Source: HT1-32 sp040219025
GTDB taxonomy: Bacteria > Pseudomonadota > Alphaproteobacteria > Rhodospirillales > HT1-32
NCBI GenBank assembly: GCA_040219025.1
Contig: JAVJTE010000019.1
Coordinates: 62,001-126,000 of the forward strand
Length of the DNA stretch: 64,000 bases
Direction: 5' to 3'
In this document: positions 17,493 to 25,830 of the stretch, in pieces
How positions within the stretch are numbered: position 1 is the first letter of the stretch
How the letters are laid out: each line of letters begins with the position of its first letter
Notes under the pieces: generated by a model
Seen by the model: the letters and a program-made list of their open reading frames with translations, nothing else
The model's database searches: none
Told to the model about the DNA's origin: nothing
Translations under genes and position numbers: made by a program

Positions 17493-18710
17493 TCAGACCC
17501 TGTTCGGGTGGCCGCTGACCACGCGGGCATCAAGACCATGACCGCCATACAGCCAGTCAATGGAATGATACCAGTCTTCCGGTGACTTCGCCTTGAGGTA
17601 AGCATTGCGCAGCGACGCATGCCCCGTGTCGTTGTGAAAGACCTGATCGCCCAGCAGACGGGACTGGATCGTCACCCGGGCTGTCCGGTCACGACGGCGT
17701 TTGCAATAGGCCGGTAAAGCGGTCTCGAAATCGCCGTCGTGACGGTCCAGCAGGGTCGACAGGCAGACCGCATCCTCCATCGCCATGCAGGCCCCCTGTG
17801 CCAGATATTGCAGTGTCGGGTGGGCTGCATCACCCAGCAGGGCAACCCGTCCCTCGGTCCAGTCCAGCACCGGGTCACGGTCGCACAGAACCCAGTATTT
17901 CCAGTCCCTGCCCCGGTCGATGATCTGACGAGCCTTCGGATGCACATGGGCAAATCCTCGCGCCACTTCCTCATGCGTGCAGGGCACACCGGCTGCGGCA
18001 TCCGGCGCATCGTTGTGATAGGTCACGACGAGGTTGAAAACCTTCCAGCCGCTGAGCGGATAATGGACGATGTGACATTTCGGACCACCCCACAGAACCG
18101 CCGCATTCCAGCGAAGTTCCTCCGGCATATCCCCGGTGGGAATCACCGACCGGTAAGTCGTGTGGCCGGAGACACGCGGCTCGCCATCACCCAGCATCTG
18201 CTCGCGCACATTGGACCGCAGCCCGTCAGCCCCGATAAGGGCTGAACCTTTTACCCGCTCACCTGTCGCCAGAATGGCGGTAACCGTCGTGCCATCCTGT
18301 TCGTAAGCTGTCACCGCGCTGGACGTGCGCAGTTCGACCAGCGGGCTGTCCTCGCAGGCTTGTAGCAGCACACCATGCAGATCCCCCCGGTGAACCACCG
18401 CGTAGGGGTTTCCGAACCGGGTCCGAAAATCATCGCCTAACGGGATGTTGCAGATTTCTTCGGCGGAGATTGCATCCATGAAGCGCAGTTTCTCGACATA
18501 GACCGCCGTGCGGCGTGCCGCCTCTCCCACACCGAGATGATCGAAGGAATGAAAGGCATTCGGCCCGAGCTGAATGCCGGCGCCGATTTCCCCCAGCTTT
18601 GATGCCTTTTCCAGCACCAGGCAGCCAAACCCCTTCTGCGACAGGCCGAGCGCCGTCGCCAGCCCGCCAATACCGCCACCGGCAATCAGAATGGGTTTGT
18701 CGTTTCGCAT
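17493..18710 (-). CDS. FAD-dependent 3-hydroxybenzoate 6-hydroxylase-like monooxygenase
   Basis: 405-residue class A flavin monooxygenase. It has the FAD fold IAGGGIGGLATALGL (8-22), the DG motif VKGSALIGADGLRSNVRE, and VALLGDAAHPTLQYLAQGACMAMEDA. EIGAGIQLGPNAFHSFDHLG and the overall length agree with 3-hydroxybenzoate 6-hydroxylase, which makes gentisate; salicylate hydroxylases are close relatives and cannot be excluded. The gene is divergent from a MarR-type regulator, with a perfect palindrome in between, so it is likely induced by its aromatic substrate. Confidence 0.8.
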   Translation of the reverse strand: MRNDKPILIAGGGIGGLATALGLSQKGFGCLVLEKASKLGEIGAGIQLGPNAFHSFDHLGVGEAARRTAVYVEKLRFMDAISAEEICNIPLGDDFRTRFGNPYAVVHRGDLHGVLLQACEDSPLVELRTSSAVTAYEQDGTTVTAILATGERVKGSALIGADGLRSNVREQMLGDGEPRVSGHTTYRSVIPTGDMPEELRWNAAVLWGGPKCHIVHYPLSGWKVFNLVVTYHNDAPDAAAGVPCTHEEVARGFAHVHPKARQIIDRGRDWKYWVLCDRDPVLDWTEGRVALLGDAAHPTLQYLAQGACMAMEDAVCLSTLLDRHDGDFETALPAYCKRRRDRTARVTIQSRLLGDQVFHNDTGHASLRNAYLKAKSPEDWYHSIDWLYGGHGLDARVVSGHPNRV

Positions 18711-18743
18711 GGTCCTGCCCGATCTGCTTTGTTGCAGGCTTCA

Positions 18744-18767
18744 AATTAGTAAGTATGCTTACTAATT
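18744..18767. promoter_or_regulatory. MarR-type operator palindrome
   Basis: Perfect inverted repeat with 10-base arms AATTAGTAAG and CTTACTAATT around a 4-base centre, located 34 bases upstream of the monooxygenase start and 37 bases upstream of the MarR start. Size, AT content and position match MarR/HpaR-type operators, and it is well placed to repress both genes. Confidence 0.8.
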
Positions 18768-18804
18768 GCAATATTCCTTTTGGCTGAACAGGGTATCCAG
18801 GCGG

Positions 18805-19314
18805 ATGGAAAGAGAACCGGCAGCCGGTGACATCACCTCATCCGGGTCGTCGCTGAACGATGTTTATGACATGCCCGGTCATCTTCTGCGCCGCATGCAG
18901 CAGATTGCGGTATCTGCCTTTCACGACGCTGTCGGTGATGCAGGTGCTGGTATCACCCCGGTTCAGTATGCCTGTCTCCGGGCTGTTGCCGCCTGTCCCG
19001 GTGAAGATCAGGTCCGGCTGGCCGGTGCCATCGCCTATGACAAGACGACGATTGGCGGCGTGATTGACCGGCTGGTCCAGAAAGGCTTTCTGGAACGCAC
19101 CATCTCGGAAAAAGACCGGCGTGCCCGCATCATCCACCTGACCAATACAGGCCGAGAGCTACTGGCACGGATCGACCCGCTCGTCACACGGGCACAGGAC
19201 CAGATGCTGTCCGGCCTGTCGGCAGAGGAGCGCCGCGATTTCCTGCGTCTGCTGGCGAAAGCCGCAATCTCCGCCAATGATCTGAGCCGGGCACCGCTCC
19301 GGCCAATCGGCTGA
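18805..19314 (+). CDS. MarR-family transcription regulator
   Basis: About 169 residues with the winged-helix pattern of MarR: GVTPVQYACL-like GITPVQYACLRAV, then DKTTIGGVIDRLVQKGFLER and the wing DRRARIIHLTNTGRELL. The frame begins with a TTG at 18766 that overlaps the palindrome; ATG 18805 is the better start. Expected to bind the palindrome at 18744 and to be released by an aromatic carboxylate. Confidence 0.87.
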   Translation: MEREPAAGDITSSGSSLNDVYDMPGHLLRRMQQIAVSAFHDAVGDAGAGITPVQYACLRAVAACPGEDQVRLAGAIAYDKTTIGGVIDRLVQKGFLERTISEKDRRARIIHLTNTGRELLARIDPLVTRAQDQMLSGLSAEERRDFLRLLAKAAISANDLSRAPLRPIG

Positions 19315-19326
19315 CTGCCGGAATCA

Positions 19327-20010
19327 TCAGGGCGTGAGCTTCTTCAGGGCATCGGCAAATTCGCTCAGCGCCGCCTCACCCTGCGGAGTGATGACATAGG
19401 ACGCCCGGTCCTGACGGTAGAACCAGCCATAGACATTGCGCTGCAGGATGCTGGCCGCCCGGTCCACACCGGTTGCCTGCTTCACCAGACGGGGCGGCTG
19501 GCCGGGTGTTTTGCGGAGAAAATCCAGACAGCGCAGCGCATCCTGACGGTAGGCCGTCACAATGGCGCGCCGTGTACTGCCGCCAACATTCGGATCGCCC
19601 TGACGCCGGTCAAATTCCAGCATCAGTGACCGGTGCTTACGGGCATTTCCGCGCGGTTTGTAGGGTTCCGGCTCCTGCACGACCTCGACCCGTTTATCGA
19701 TGATCAGCAGCCCAACGCCCAGCCGGCGGCATAATCCGATAATCGCCCGCCGCCGTTTGCGCCAGTGACTGCCCTTGCCCGTGGCCGAGCGCGGGAAGGC
19801 GATATAAACCCGGTCAGACAGCCGGAGCCGGTCGACCCCCTGCAGCAGCAGGTCGAGATTAAAGCGGGTCTTCAGTTCAACAATGACCGGCGCTTCATCG
19901 CCGCGACGGGCGACAATGTCACAGCCCTCGATCTCGGCCTTGACCTCAAAGCCGGTTGCTTCAAGCCAGGCCTTTACCGGCGGATAAAGTTCGGTTTCCA
20001 TAGCACTCAT
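19327..20010 (-). CDS. DUF2161 PD-(D/E)XK phosphodiesterase-like protein
   Basis: 227 residues. The N-terminal part has a nuclease-like core with Asp31 (EGCDIVARR), Glu45 and Lys47 (VIVELKTRF), fitting the PD-(D/E)XK pattern. The C-terminal half has a winged-helix-like region ending with ASYVITPQGEAAL. DUF2161 proteins are common in alphaproteobacteria and are uncharacterised; a DNA-processing role is inferred from the fold. Convergent with the MarR gene, 12 bases apart. Confidence 0.8.
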   Translation of the reverse strand: MSAMETELYPPVKAWLEATGFEVKAEIEGCDIVARRGDEAPVIVELKTRFNLDLLLQGVDRLRLSDRVYIAFPRSATGKGSHWRKRRRAIIGLCRRLGVGLLIIDKRVEVVQEPEPYKPRGNARKHRSLMLEFDRRQGDPNVGGSTRRAIVTAYRQDALRCLDFLRKTPGQPPRLVKQATGVDRAASILQRNVYGWFYRQDRASYVITPQGEAALSEFADALKKLTP

Positions 20011-20321
20011 GACATCAAGAATAGGCGCAACTGTTCAAGGGATGGTTACCGGCACCAGAGATGAAGGATATCCGGGAATCCTCCGGGAATGTGTCGCGGC
20101 AGCACAAAAGAACGAATAAGGAACTTTTGGTCTTTTTCGTCGACTTTTCAAAAACAGGATTCAACATCTGGTAGGTCTGCCGTGAACAAAGATAAAACGA
20201 ATCGGAGGCTACCTACAAAATCTTGAGGCTGTATTTTTTTCACGAGAACATAACATAAACCAGTGAACGAATATTGAACTCGTCCGGACCGTCCGGACTC
20301 ACACGAGAAAGGGAATAACTG
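20011..20321. promoter_or_regulatory. Intergenic region with two tandem 8-bp palindromes
   Basis: No credible gene in these 311 bases. At 20282-20289 and 20291-20298 the palindrome GTCCGGAC occurs twice in direct succession, 9 bases from start to start, 24 bases before the cupin ATG. An AT-rich stretch precedes it (20228-20280). The arrangement suggests an operator or overlapping repressor sites for the cupin gene; a ribosome-binding GAAAGGGA follows. Confidence 0.45.
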
Positions 20322-20720
20322 ATGAAAGCTGCCAGCCTGAATGCCCACCCGATCCATCTGGGGACGGGTGCAAGCGCAATCATTCAACCGGAATTCACCG
20401 GTGACATGGCATGGTATGAAGCCTATTCGGCCCGCCATGCGCGTGACGGAGCCGAAGGCCGTCTGGTGAACATCCATACCTTCAGCGAACCCTGGTCGAT
20501 GTGGGAAATGCATCCTCACGGGGACGAGGTCGTGCTGTGCCTCAGCGGCGAGTTGACGCTGGTTCAGGCGCAGCAGGATGGCAGCACCGAAAGCATCTGT
20601 CTGACACCGGGAAGCTATGCCATCAACAAACCGGGGATATGGCACACAGCCGATACCGACCGGGAAACCACGGCCCTTTTCATCACCGCCGGCATAGGAA
20701 CGGAGCATAAACCGCGCTGA
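20322..20720 (+). CDS. Cupin-domain protein
   Basis: 132-residue single cupin. The conserved barrel motifs are WEMHPHGDEVVLCLSGELTL (metal-ligand histidines and glutamate) and GSYAINKPGIWHTADT. Such proteins are small metal-dependent isomerases, dioxygenases or sensors; nothing more specific can be read. It has its own leader region with paired palindromes, and is convergent with tspO. Confidence 0.78.
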   Translation: MKAASLNAHPIHLGTGASAIIQPEFTGDMAWYEAYSARHARDGAEGRLVNIHTFSEPWSMWEMHPHGDEVVLCLSGELTLVQAQQDGSTESICLTPGSYAINKPGIWHTADTDRETTALFITAGIGTEHKPR

Positions 20721-20750
20721 CGGTGAAACACTCCGAACCCCACAGGCAGG

Positions 20751-21248
20751 TCAGGACGCAGCCGCCGGATTGAGCCGCCATATTTCAAAATTCAGGAACG
20801 TCGCATAGGCCGTCCAGCAGATATAGGGGACCATCAGCCAGAAGGCGGCACGGCTGATCGGGTGAAACCGGATCAGGCAGATGATGATCGCCAGATCCAG
20901 CAGAAAGATATTGATCAACCCGAGATCCGGCCTCTGCATGCCGAAGAACATGAACGACCAGGCACAATTCAGCGTCAGCTGCACCGCCCATGCGGTCAGG
21001 GCCGTCTCTTTCCGGTCTGAATCACTGATCGCAATGCGCCAGGCGGCGATGGCCATCAGGATATACAGCGTCGTCCAGGCCGGACCGAACACCCAGCGGG
21101 GCGGGTTATAGGGTGATTTAACGATTTCCGCATACCAGCCATCAATCTGCGGCACAGTCACATAACTGCCCAGTGCTCCGACGAAAAGCGTCAGCAGAAT
21201 CAATCCGCCAAGGATAAGGAGTGACTTCGGGAGGGAGGGCTGGGTCAT
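20751..21248 (-). CDS. TspO/MBR family membrane protein
   Basis: 165 residues with five hydrophobic helices and the TspO signature: WYAEIVKSPYNPPRWVFGPAWT in the first loop and tryptophan-rich later helices (LNCAWSFMFFGMQRP). TspO binds porphyrins and cholesterol-like ligands and in alphaproteobacteria modulates tetrapyrrole and stress responses. Stands just downstream of a methyltransferase gene on the same strand, 27 bases apart. Confidence 0.9.
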   Translation of the reverse strand: MTQPSLPKSLLILGGLILLTLFVGALGSYVTVPQIDGWYAEIVKSPYNPPRWVFGPAWTTLYILMAIAAWRIAISDSDRKETALTAWAVQLTLNCAWSFMFFGMQRPDLGLINIFLLDLAIIICLIRFHPISRAAFWLMVPYICWTAYATFLNFEIWRLNPAAAS

Positions 21249-21275
21249 TCTGGTGCCTTCATTTACGCAACTGCG

Positions 21276-21842
21276 TCAGATATGGGGAGCGGAGGAGCAG
21301 AATGAAATCGCAGCCTGTCCTGTCAGCCGATAATAAAACAGGGCCGAGCGATGGACATCATCGATCCGGTGGATTTCATCTGCGGTCTGGCCGGGAAGCT
21401 CGAAATAGATGCTGACCAGACAGGCTGCCCCCCTGAGATTCGCCAGTTTCGGGCCAAGCCTGACCATTACCTCACGGTTCAGAAAACAGAGGAAAGCGTC
21501 ATGCCCTGTCAGGTCGGCCTGCAGGAAATCACCCCAGACCACATGCAGGTTCTCCGGTCCTGCAACCTTCTGGCGGAACCACAGGCAGAGCACCGGCAGT
21601 GGCGAGCGTTCATAAGCCGTGACCCGGGCATGCGGCCAGCGCCGGGCGGCCGCCACGGCCAGTCCGCCCCAGCCCGCGCCGAGTTCAGCGATATCACCTC
21701 TGCCAGCCAGCAGTTCAATGGCAGCTTTTCTTGTCTTGGCGCCGCTGGGCATCGGTGGCGCACCCGTAATCACGGAATAGATCGCAACCAGCGCAATGGC
21801 TGTCAGGGACAAACCGAGGGCCGCAAAATCAAGAAATGTCAT
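21276..21842 (-). CDS. Membrane-anchored SAM-dependent methyltransferase
   Basis: About 188 residues: one N-terminal transmembrane helix (LGLSLTAIALVAIYSVITG) and then a Rossmann methyltransferase domain with IAELGAGWGGLAVAAA as the SAM-binding motif I and VVWGDFLQADL as a later acidic strand. The acceptor is unknown. The frame continues to 21950, overlapping the divergent ParA gene, so ATG 21842 is preferred, without a convincing ribosome-binding site. Confidence 0.7.
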   Translation of the reverse strand: MTFLDFAALGLSLTAIALVAIYSVITGAPPMPSGAKTRKAAIELLAGRGDIAELGAGWGGLAVAAARRWPHARVTAYERSPLPVLCLWFRQKVAGPENLHVVWGDFLQADLTGHDAFLCFLNREVMVRLGPKLANLRGAACLVSIYFELPGQTADEIHRIDDVHRSALFYYRLTGQAAISFCSSAPHI

Positions 21843-21940
21843 CTGAAATGCTGCACCCGCGAAAACCCTATTTGCGCCGAACCGCATGAAACCTATGATA
21901 CTGCGGTAACAAAGCGGTAACCCGCCGCCAGGAGAATAGC

Positions 21941-22585
21941 ATGACCGCAAAGATCATCACCATCGCACAACAGAAGGGTGGCGCCGGAAAAACCACACTG
22001 GTGGCACAGCTGGCTGTCGCCCTGGCGGCCGGAAAGCGAAAGGTGGCCCTGATCGATATCGATCCGCAGGCGAGCCTGACCGCCTGGCATGGTCTGCGCC
22101 GCAAAACCCTGGGACAGGATGCCGGCGGCATTCATCTTTCCGTTGTCGCCGGGTGGCAGCTGTCGAATGAACTCAATCGCCTGCGCGACGGTTTTGATCT
22201 GCTGATTGTCGATAGTGCTGCCAATGCCGACACAGAAAACAGGGCGGCGATCCGGGCCTCTGACCTCGTCATGGTACCGATGCAGCCCAGCCTCGTCGAT
22301 CTCTGGGCAACCGGGCCGACACTGGCACTGGCGGAAAAACAGAAGACCCGCGCCATTCTGTTGCTGAACCGGGTTCCGCCCAGGGGCAAGCTGCTGGATA
22401 CCATAAGACAGAAGATACGCGAGCAGGACCTGCCCTGCATGAAGGCGACCCTCGGCAACCGGGTGGCCTTTGCTGCCTCCATGCTGGAGGGGCGCGGCGT
22501 GCTGGAGACAGAAAAATCCAGTATTGCGGCAAAAGAAGTGCTCGCCGTGCTGCGCGAGGTCGAAAAGTCTCTCAAAACCGTGTAG
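21941..22585 (+). CDS. Orphan ParA-family ATPase
   Basis: 214-residue deviant-Walker ATPase: QQKGGAGKTTL (10-20) with the signature lysine, ALIDIDPQASLT, and LLIVDSAANAD. No ParB gene or centromere-like repeat is adjacent, so this is one of the small stand-alone ParA proteins that position cargo such as chemoreceptor arrays or microcompartments rather than the main chromosome partition ATPase. AGGAGAATAGC precedes the ATG. Ten bases ahead of the next membrane-protein gene. Confidence 0.82.
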   Translation: MTAKIITIAQQKGGAGKTTLVAQLAVALAAGKRKVALIDIDPQASLTAWHGLRRKTLGQDAGGIHLSVVAGWQLSNELNRLRDGFDLLIVDSAANADTENRAAIRASDLVMVPMQPSLVDLWATGPTLALAEKQKTRAILLLNRVPPRGKLLDTIRQKIREQDLPCMKATLGNRVAFAASMLEGRGVLETEKSSIAAKEVLAVLREVEKSLKTV

Positions 22586-22594
22586 AACCGGATC

Positions 22595-23068
22595 ATGGAA
22601 AATACAGCAATCACTGCAATCGCAGTCTCACTGCACGTTCTCGCCTCAACCTGGTGGGTCGGCGGCATGCTTTTCGCGTACTGGATATTGCGTCCCGCAG
22701 CGGACCCGATGGAGCCTCCGGCCCGGTTACAGCTCTGGGGGCGCGTGTTCGGTGCCTTTTTCCAGTCGGTATGGATTGCCATCATCATCATTCCGGCCAC
22801 CGGATACTGGCTGGTCTGGGAGGTTTATCAGGGCTTCGGAAATGTCGGACAGAATATTCATGCCATGCATATGATCGGCTGGATCATGATCTGTCTGTTT
22901 ATCTGGCTGTACTTCCTGCCCTACCGCGCCTTCCGGCGCTGCCTTGCGGAAGGTGATAACCCCGGTGCCGGGGCTGCAATTGTCCGGATACGCAAGATTG
23001 TCGCCACCAACTCCATGCTGGGGGCCTGCAACGTTCTGATCGCCAGTTCAGGGCCCTACTGGGGCTGA
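22595..23068 (+). CDS. CopD-like four-helix membrane protein
   Basis: 157 residues with four hydrophobic segments. The first contains His in SLHVLASTWWVGGMLFAYW and the third HAMHMIGWIMICLFIW, a histidine pattern reminiscent of CopD/DUF2269 membrane proteins that may bind haem or copper. Function not established. Probably cotranscribed with the ParA-like gene (9-base gap). Confidence 0.7.
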   Translation: MENTAITAIAVSLHVLASTWWVGGMLFAYWILRPAADPMEPPARLQLWGRVFGAFFQSVWIAIIIIPATGYWLVWEVYQGFGNVGQNIHAMHMIGWIMICLFIWLYFLPYRAFRRCLAEGDNPGAGAAIVRIRKIVATNSMLGACNVLIASSGPYWG

Positions 23069-23103
23069 CGACGGCCATCACGGCCAAGCCAGCCCCTTCG
23101 GGA

Positions 23104-24753
23104 TCAGGTATCGGCGGCTTCGCCGATATTATCCACGCCGCGCTGCTCAACCACATTGGTCAGCCAGTCCGGGTCCATTTCCGGAACCGACGACAGCAGC
23201 AGGTCCGTATAGGGATGGTGCGGCGGGGTGAACATTTCCTTCTTGCCCCCCTGCTCCACAACTTCACCCTGCTTCATCACCACAACCTCGTCGGCAATGG
23301 AACGAACCGTCGCAAGATCATGGGTGATGAACATGTAGGCGAGATCCAGCTCCTTCTGCAGCCTGTCCAGCAGCTTCAGGATGCCTTCAGCCACCAGTTG
23401 GTCGAGTGCACTGGTCACCTCGTCACAGATGATGAATGTCGGCTCCGCCGCCAGCGCCCGGGCAATGCCGATGCGCTGCTTCTGTCCACCTGACAGTTCG
23501 GGCGGGTAGCGGTTGTAATACTGCGAGGGCTCCAGCTCGATCAGGTCGAGCAGTTCATCAACCCGGCTTTTCAGCGCATTGCCCTTCAGCCCGCCATAGA
23601 ACTGGGCCGGCCGGCCAATGATTTCCTTGATCTGGACCTTCGGATTCAGCGCTGTATCCGCCATCTGATAGATCATCTGCGCCTGGCGCAGCTGATCCTT
23701 GCTGCGTTGCCGGTAACTTGGCGGCAGTTCCTCTCCCTTGAACAGGATCTTTCCGGCTGTCGGTGGCAGCAGCCCGGTAATACAGCGCGCTGTCGTCGAC
23801 TTGCCGGAACCGGATTCGCCGACCACAGCCACGGTCATACCCGCATGGATATCAAAGGAGACATCATGCAGCACCGGGGTCTGGCCATAGGCCGCGTCGA
23901 TATTCTGCACCGACACCACAGGCACTGCGTCTCCGGAGGGCCGTGACTTCTGCTCTCGCTTGAAACTGCGGACCGCCCACAGCGACTTGGTATAGTCCTC
24001 CTGCGGCGATTCCAGCATGCTGCGGGTGTCGGACTGTTCCACCTCGTCCCCCTTCAGCAGCACCTTGATGGTATCCGCCATCTGGGCCACGACGGCGAGA
24101 TCGTGGGTGATGTAGATTGCTGCCGTGTTGAACTGGTCGACAATGTCGCGGATTGCCAGCAGTACCTCGATCTGGGTGGTTACATCCAGCGCGGTCGTCG
24201 GCTCATCAAAGATGATCAGATCAGGACGGCAGGACATGGCCATCGCCGTCATCGCCCGCTGCAACTGGCCGCCGGAGACCTGATGCGGATATCGGAAACC
24301 GATTTCCTGCGGATTGGGCAGCCGAAGTTTCTCGTACAGGCGGATTGCGTCTTCCTGACTCTCCAGACGCTTCATGATGCGGTAATGGGTCGGCGTTTCG
24401 GTATGCTGGTCAATCAGTTTGTGAGCCGGATTGAACGATGCCGCCGCCGACTGGGCGACATAGGCAATCCGTGAACCGCGCAGGGCACGCTTGTCGGATT
24501 CCGATGTCGTGGTCAGCTCCATACCGTCAAATTCGATGGAACCGCCGGAGATCCGGCAGCCATCCCGGGCATAGCCCATCGCTGCCAGACCCATCGTCGA
24601 TTTTCCGGCCCCGGATTCACCGATCAGGCCCATCACCTCACCGCGATGCAGGGTCAGGTCGACACCATGCACGATCTCGACCCATTTCTCGTCTGAATAA
24701 CCTTCAATCCGAAGGCCCTTCATCTCCAGCAGGACTTCCTTTTTCTTCGGCAT
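23104..24753 (-). CDS. Dipeptide/oligopeptide ABC transporter, fused DppD-DppF ATPase
   Basis: 549 residues containing two complete ATP-binding domains. Domain 1: Walker A GLIGESGAGKS, signature SGGQLQRAM, Walker B LIIFDEPTTALD. Domain 2: Walker A AVVGESGSGKS, signature LSGGQKQRIGIARALA, Walker B FIICDEVTSALD. The single polypeptide therefore supplies both ATPases of the importer, an arrangement common in this transporter class. It starts 5 bases after the second permease gene ends and is the last gene of the operon. Confidence 0.9.
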   Translation of the reverse strand: MPKKKEVLLEMKGLRIEGYSDEKWVEIVHGVDLTLHRGEVMGLIGESGAGKSTMGLAAMGYARDGCRISGGSIEFDGMELTTTSESDKRALRGSRIAYVAQSAAASFNPAHKLIDQHTETPTHYRIMKRLESQEDAIRLYEKLRLPNPQEIGFRYPHQVSGGQLQRAMTAMAMSCRPDLIIFDEPTTALDVTTQIEVLLAIRDIVDQFNTAAIYITHDLAVVAQMADTIKVLLKGDEVEQSDTRSMLESPQEDYTKSLWAVRSFKREQKSRPSGDAVPVVSVQNIDAAYGQTPVLHDVSFDIHAGMTVAVVGESGSGKSTTARCITGLLPPTAGKILFKGEELPPSYRQRSKDQLRQAQMIYQMADTALNPKVQIKEIIGRPAQFYGGLKGNALKSRVDELLDLIELEPSQYYNRYPPELSGGQKQRIGIARALAAEPTFIICDEVTSALDQLVAEGILKLLDRLQKELDLAYMFITHDLATVRSIADEVVVMKQGEVVEQGGKKEMFTPPHHPYTDLLLSSVPEMDPDWLTNVVEQRGVDNIGEAADT

Positions 24754-24758
24754 ATCGA

Positions 24759-25820
24759 CTACTCCTTCAGACCCGACGACCGGTACAGCATCCAGTCGAC
24801 GACAAAGTTTACAGACACGGTCAGCAGCGCAATGGCAGCAGCGGGAATAAGCGGCGTGATTTCACCGAAGGAAATCAGGGTCGCATTCTCGCGCACCATT
24901 GAGCCCCAGTCCGCCGTTGGCGGCTGAATACCGAGACCGAGGAATGACAGGCCGGCGATCAGCAGGAAGACAAAGCAGAATTCGAGACCGAATTCCGCAA
25001 TCAGGGGTGCTGTCGAACTCGGCAGGATTTCCTTGCGGATCAGATACCACATCCCCTCACCCCGCAGACGCGCCGCCTCGATATAATCCATCACCACAAT
25101 GTTCCCGGCAACCGCACGGGTGAGACGGAAAACACGGGGCGAATAGATAATCGCGACGATGATCACGAGAATGAAAACGTTCGTCCCGAAAATCGACAGC
25201 ATCAGCAGCGCGAAGATCAGCGACGGGATCGACATGACCACATCGGCAAACCGCCCGAGAACCTGATCGAACCAGCCGCCGAGCGTGGCAGCCAGCAATC
25301 CGGCAAACGCCCCCATGACAAATGCCGCAGTGGTCGCGACCAGCGCCAGGCCAACGGTATTCCGGGCACCAAACACAAGGCGGCTGAACATGTCACGACC
25401 AAGCTGGTCACCGCCCAGCAGATAGACAGCATCTGCCGGGGCGAAGGCTTCGGTAACGATCTCCGCCTCTCCGAACGGCGCAATGACCGGGGCAAAAATA
25501 CCGGTGATCGCATAGACACCAACGATGAACAGCCCGAAACTTGCGGTCAGCGGCGCTGTCTTCATCGCCTTGGCCGGATCCCCGGGCAGAATGATGACAA
25601 GGAATTCCCGGAACGCATAGGACACCCCGGCCGCCAGCGCGATGATTCCGGCAACGATGGTCATCGTCCAGAGTGCTGATTCGCCACCGATAATACCGAT
25701 CAGGAAAGAAGCCAGAGTAAGTGAAAACAGCAGCAGAAAAGCGCTGCGGACGTTGTAATAGGCCGCCAGGCAGGAGGCGCCGATGAGCATGGCATAATAG
25801 CCAATAACGAAGAAATTCAT
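24759..25820 (-). CDS. Dipeptide/oligopeptide ABC transporter permease, DppC-like
   Basis: About 353 residues. Three extra hydrophobic helices lead the protein, followed by the DppC domain with LLGGDQLGRDMFSRLVFGARNT and the EAA-type coupling loop YIEAARLRGEGMWYLIRKEILP. ATG 25820 has GAGGGGG just upstream; a longer frame to 25877 overlaps the first permease gene. Forms the membrane channel with the DppB-like subunit. Confidence 0.88.
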   Translation of the reverse strand: MNFFVIGYYAMLIGASCLAAYYNVRSAFLLLFSLTLASFLIGIIGGESALWTMTIVAGIIALAAGVSYAFREFLVIILPGDPAKAMKTAPLTASFGLFIVGVYAITGIFAPVIAPFGEAEIVTEAFAPADAVYLLGGDQLGRDMFSRLVFGARNTVGLALVATTAAFVMGAFAGLLAATLGGWFDQVLGRFADVVMSIPSLIFALLMLSIFGTNVFILVIIVAIIYSPRVFRLTRAVAGNIVVMDYIEAARLRGEGMWYLIRKEILPSSTAPLIAEFGLEFCFVFLLIAGLSFLGLGIQPPTADWGSMVRENATLISFGEITPLIPAAAIALLTVSVNFVVDWMLYRSSGLKE

Positions 25821-25830
25821 GACAGCCCCC

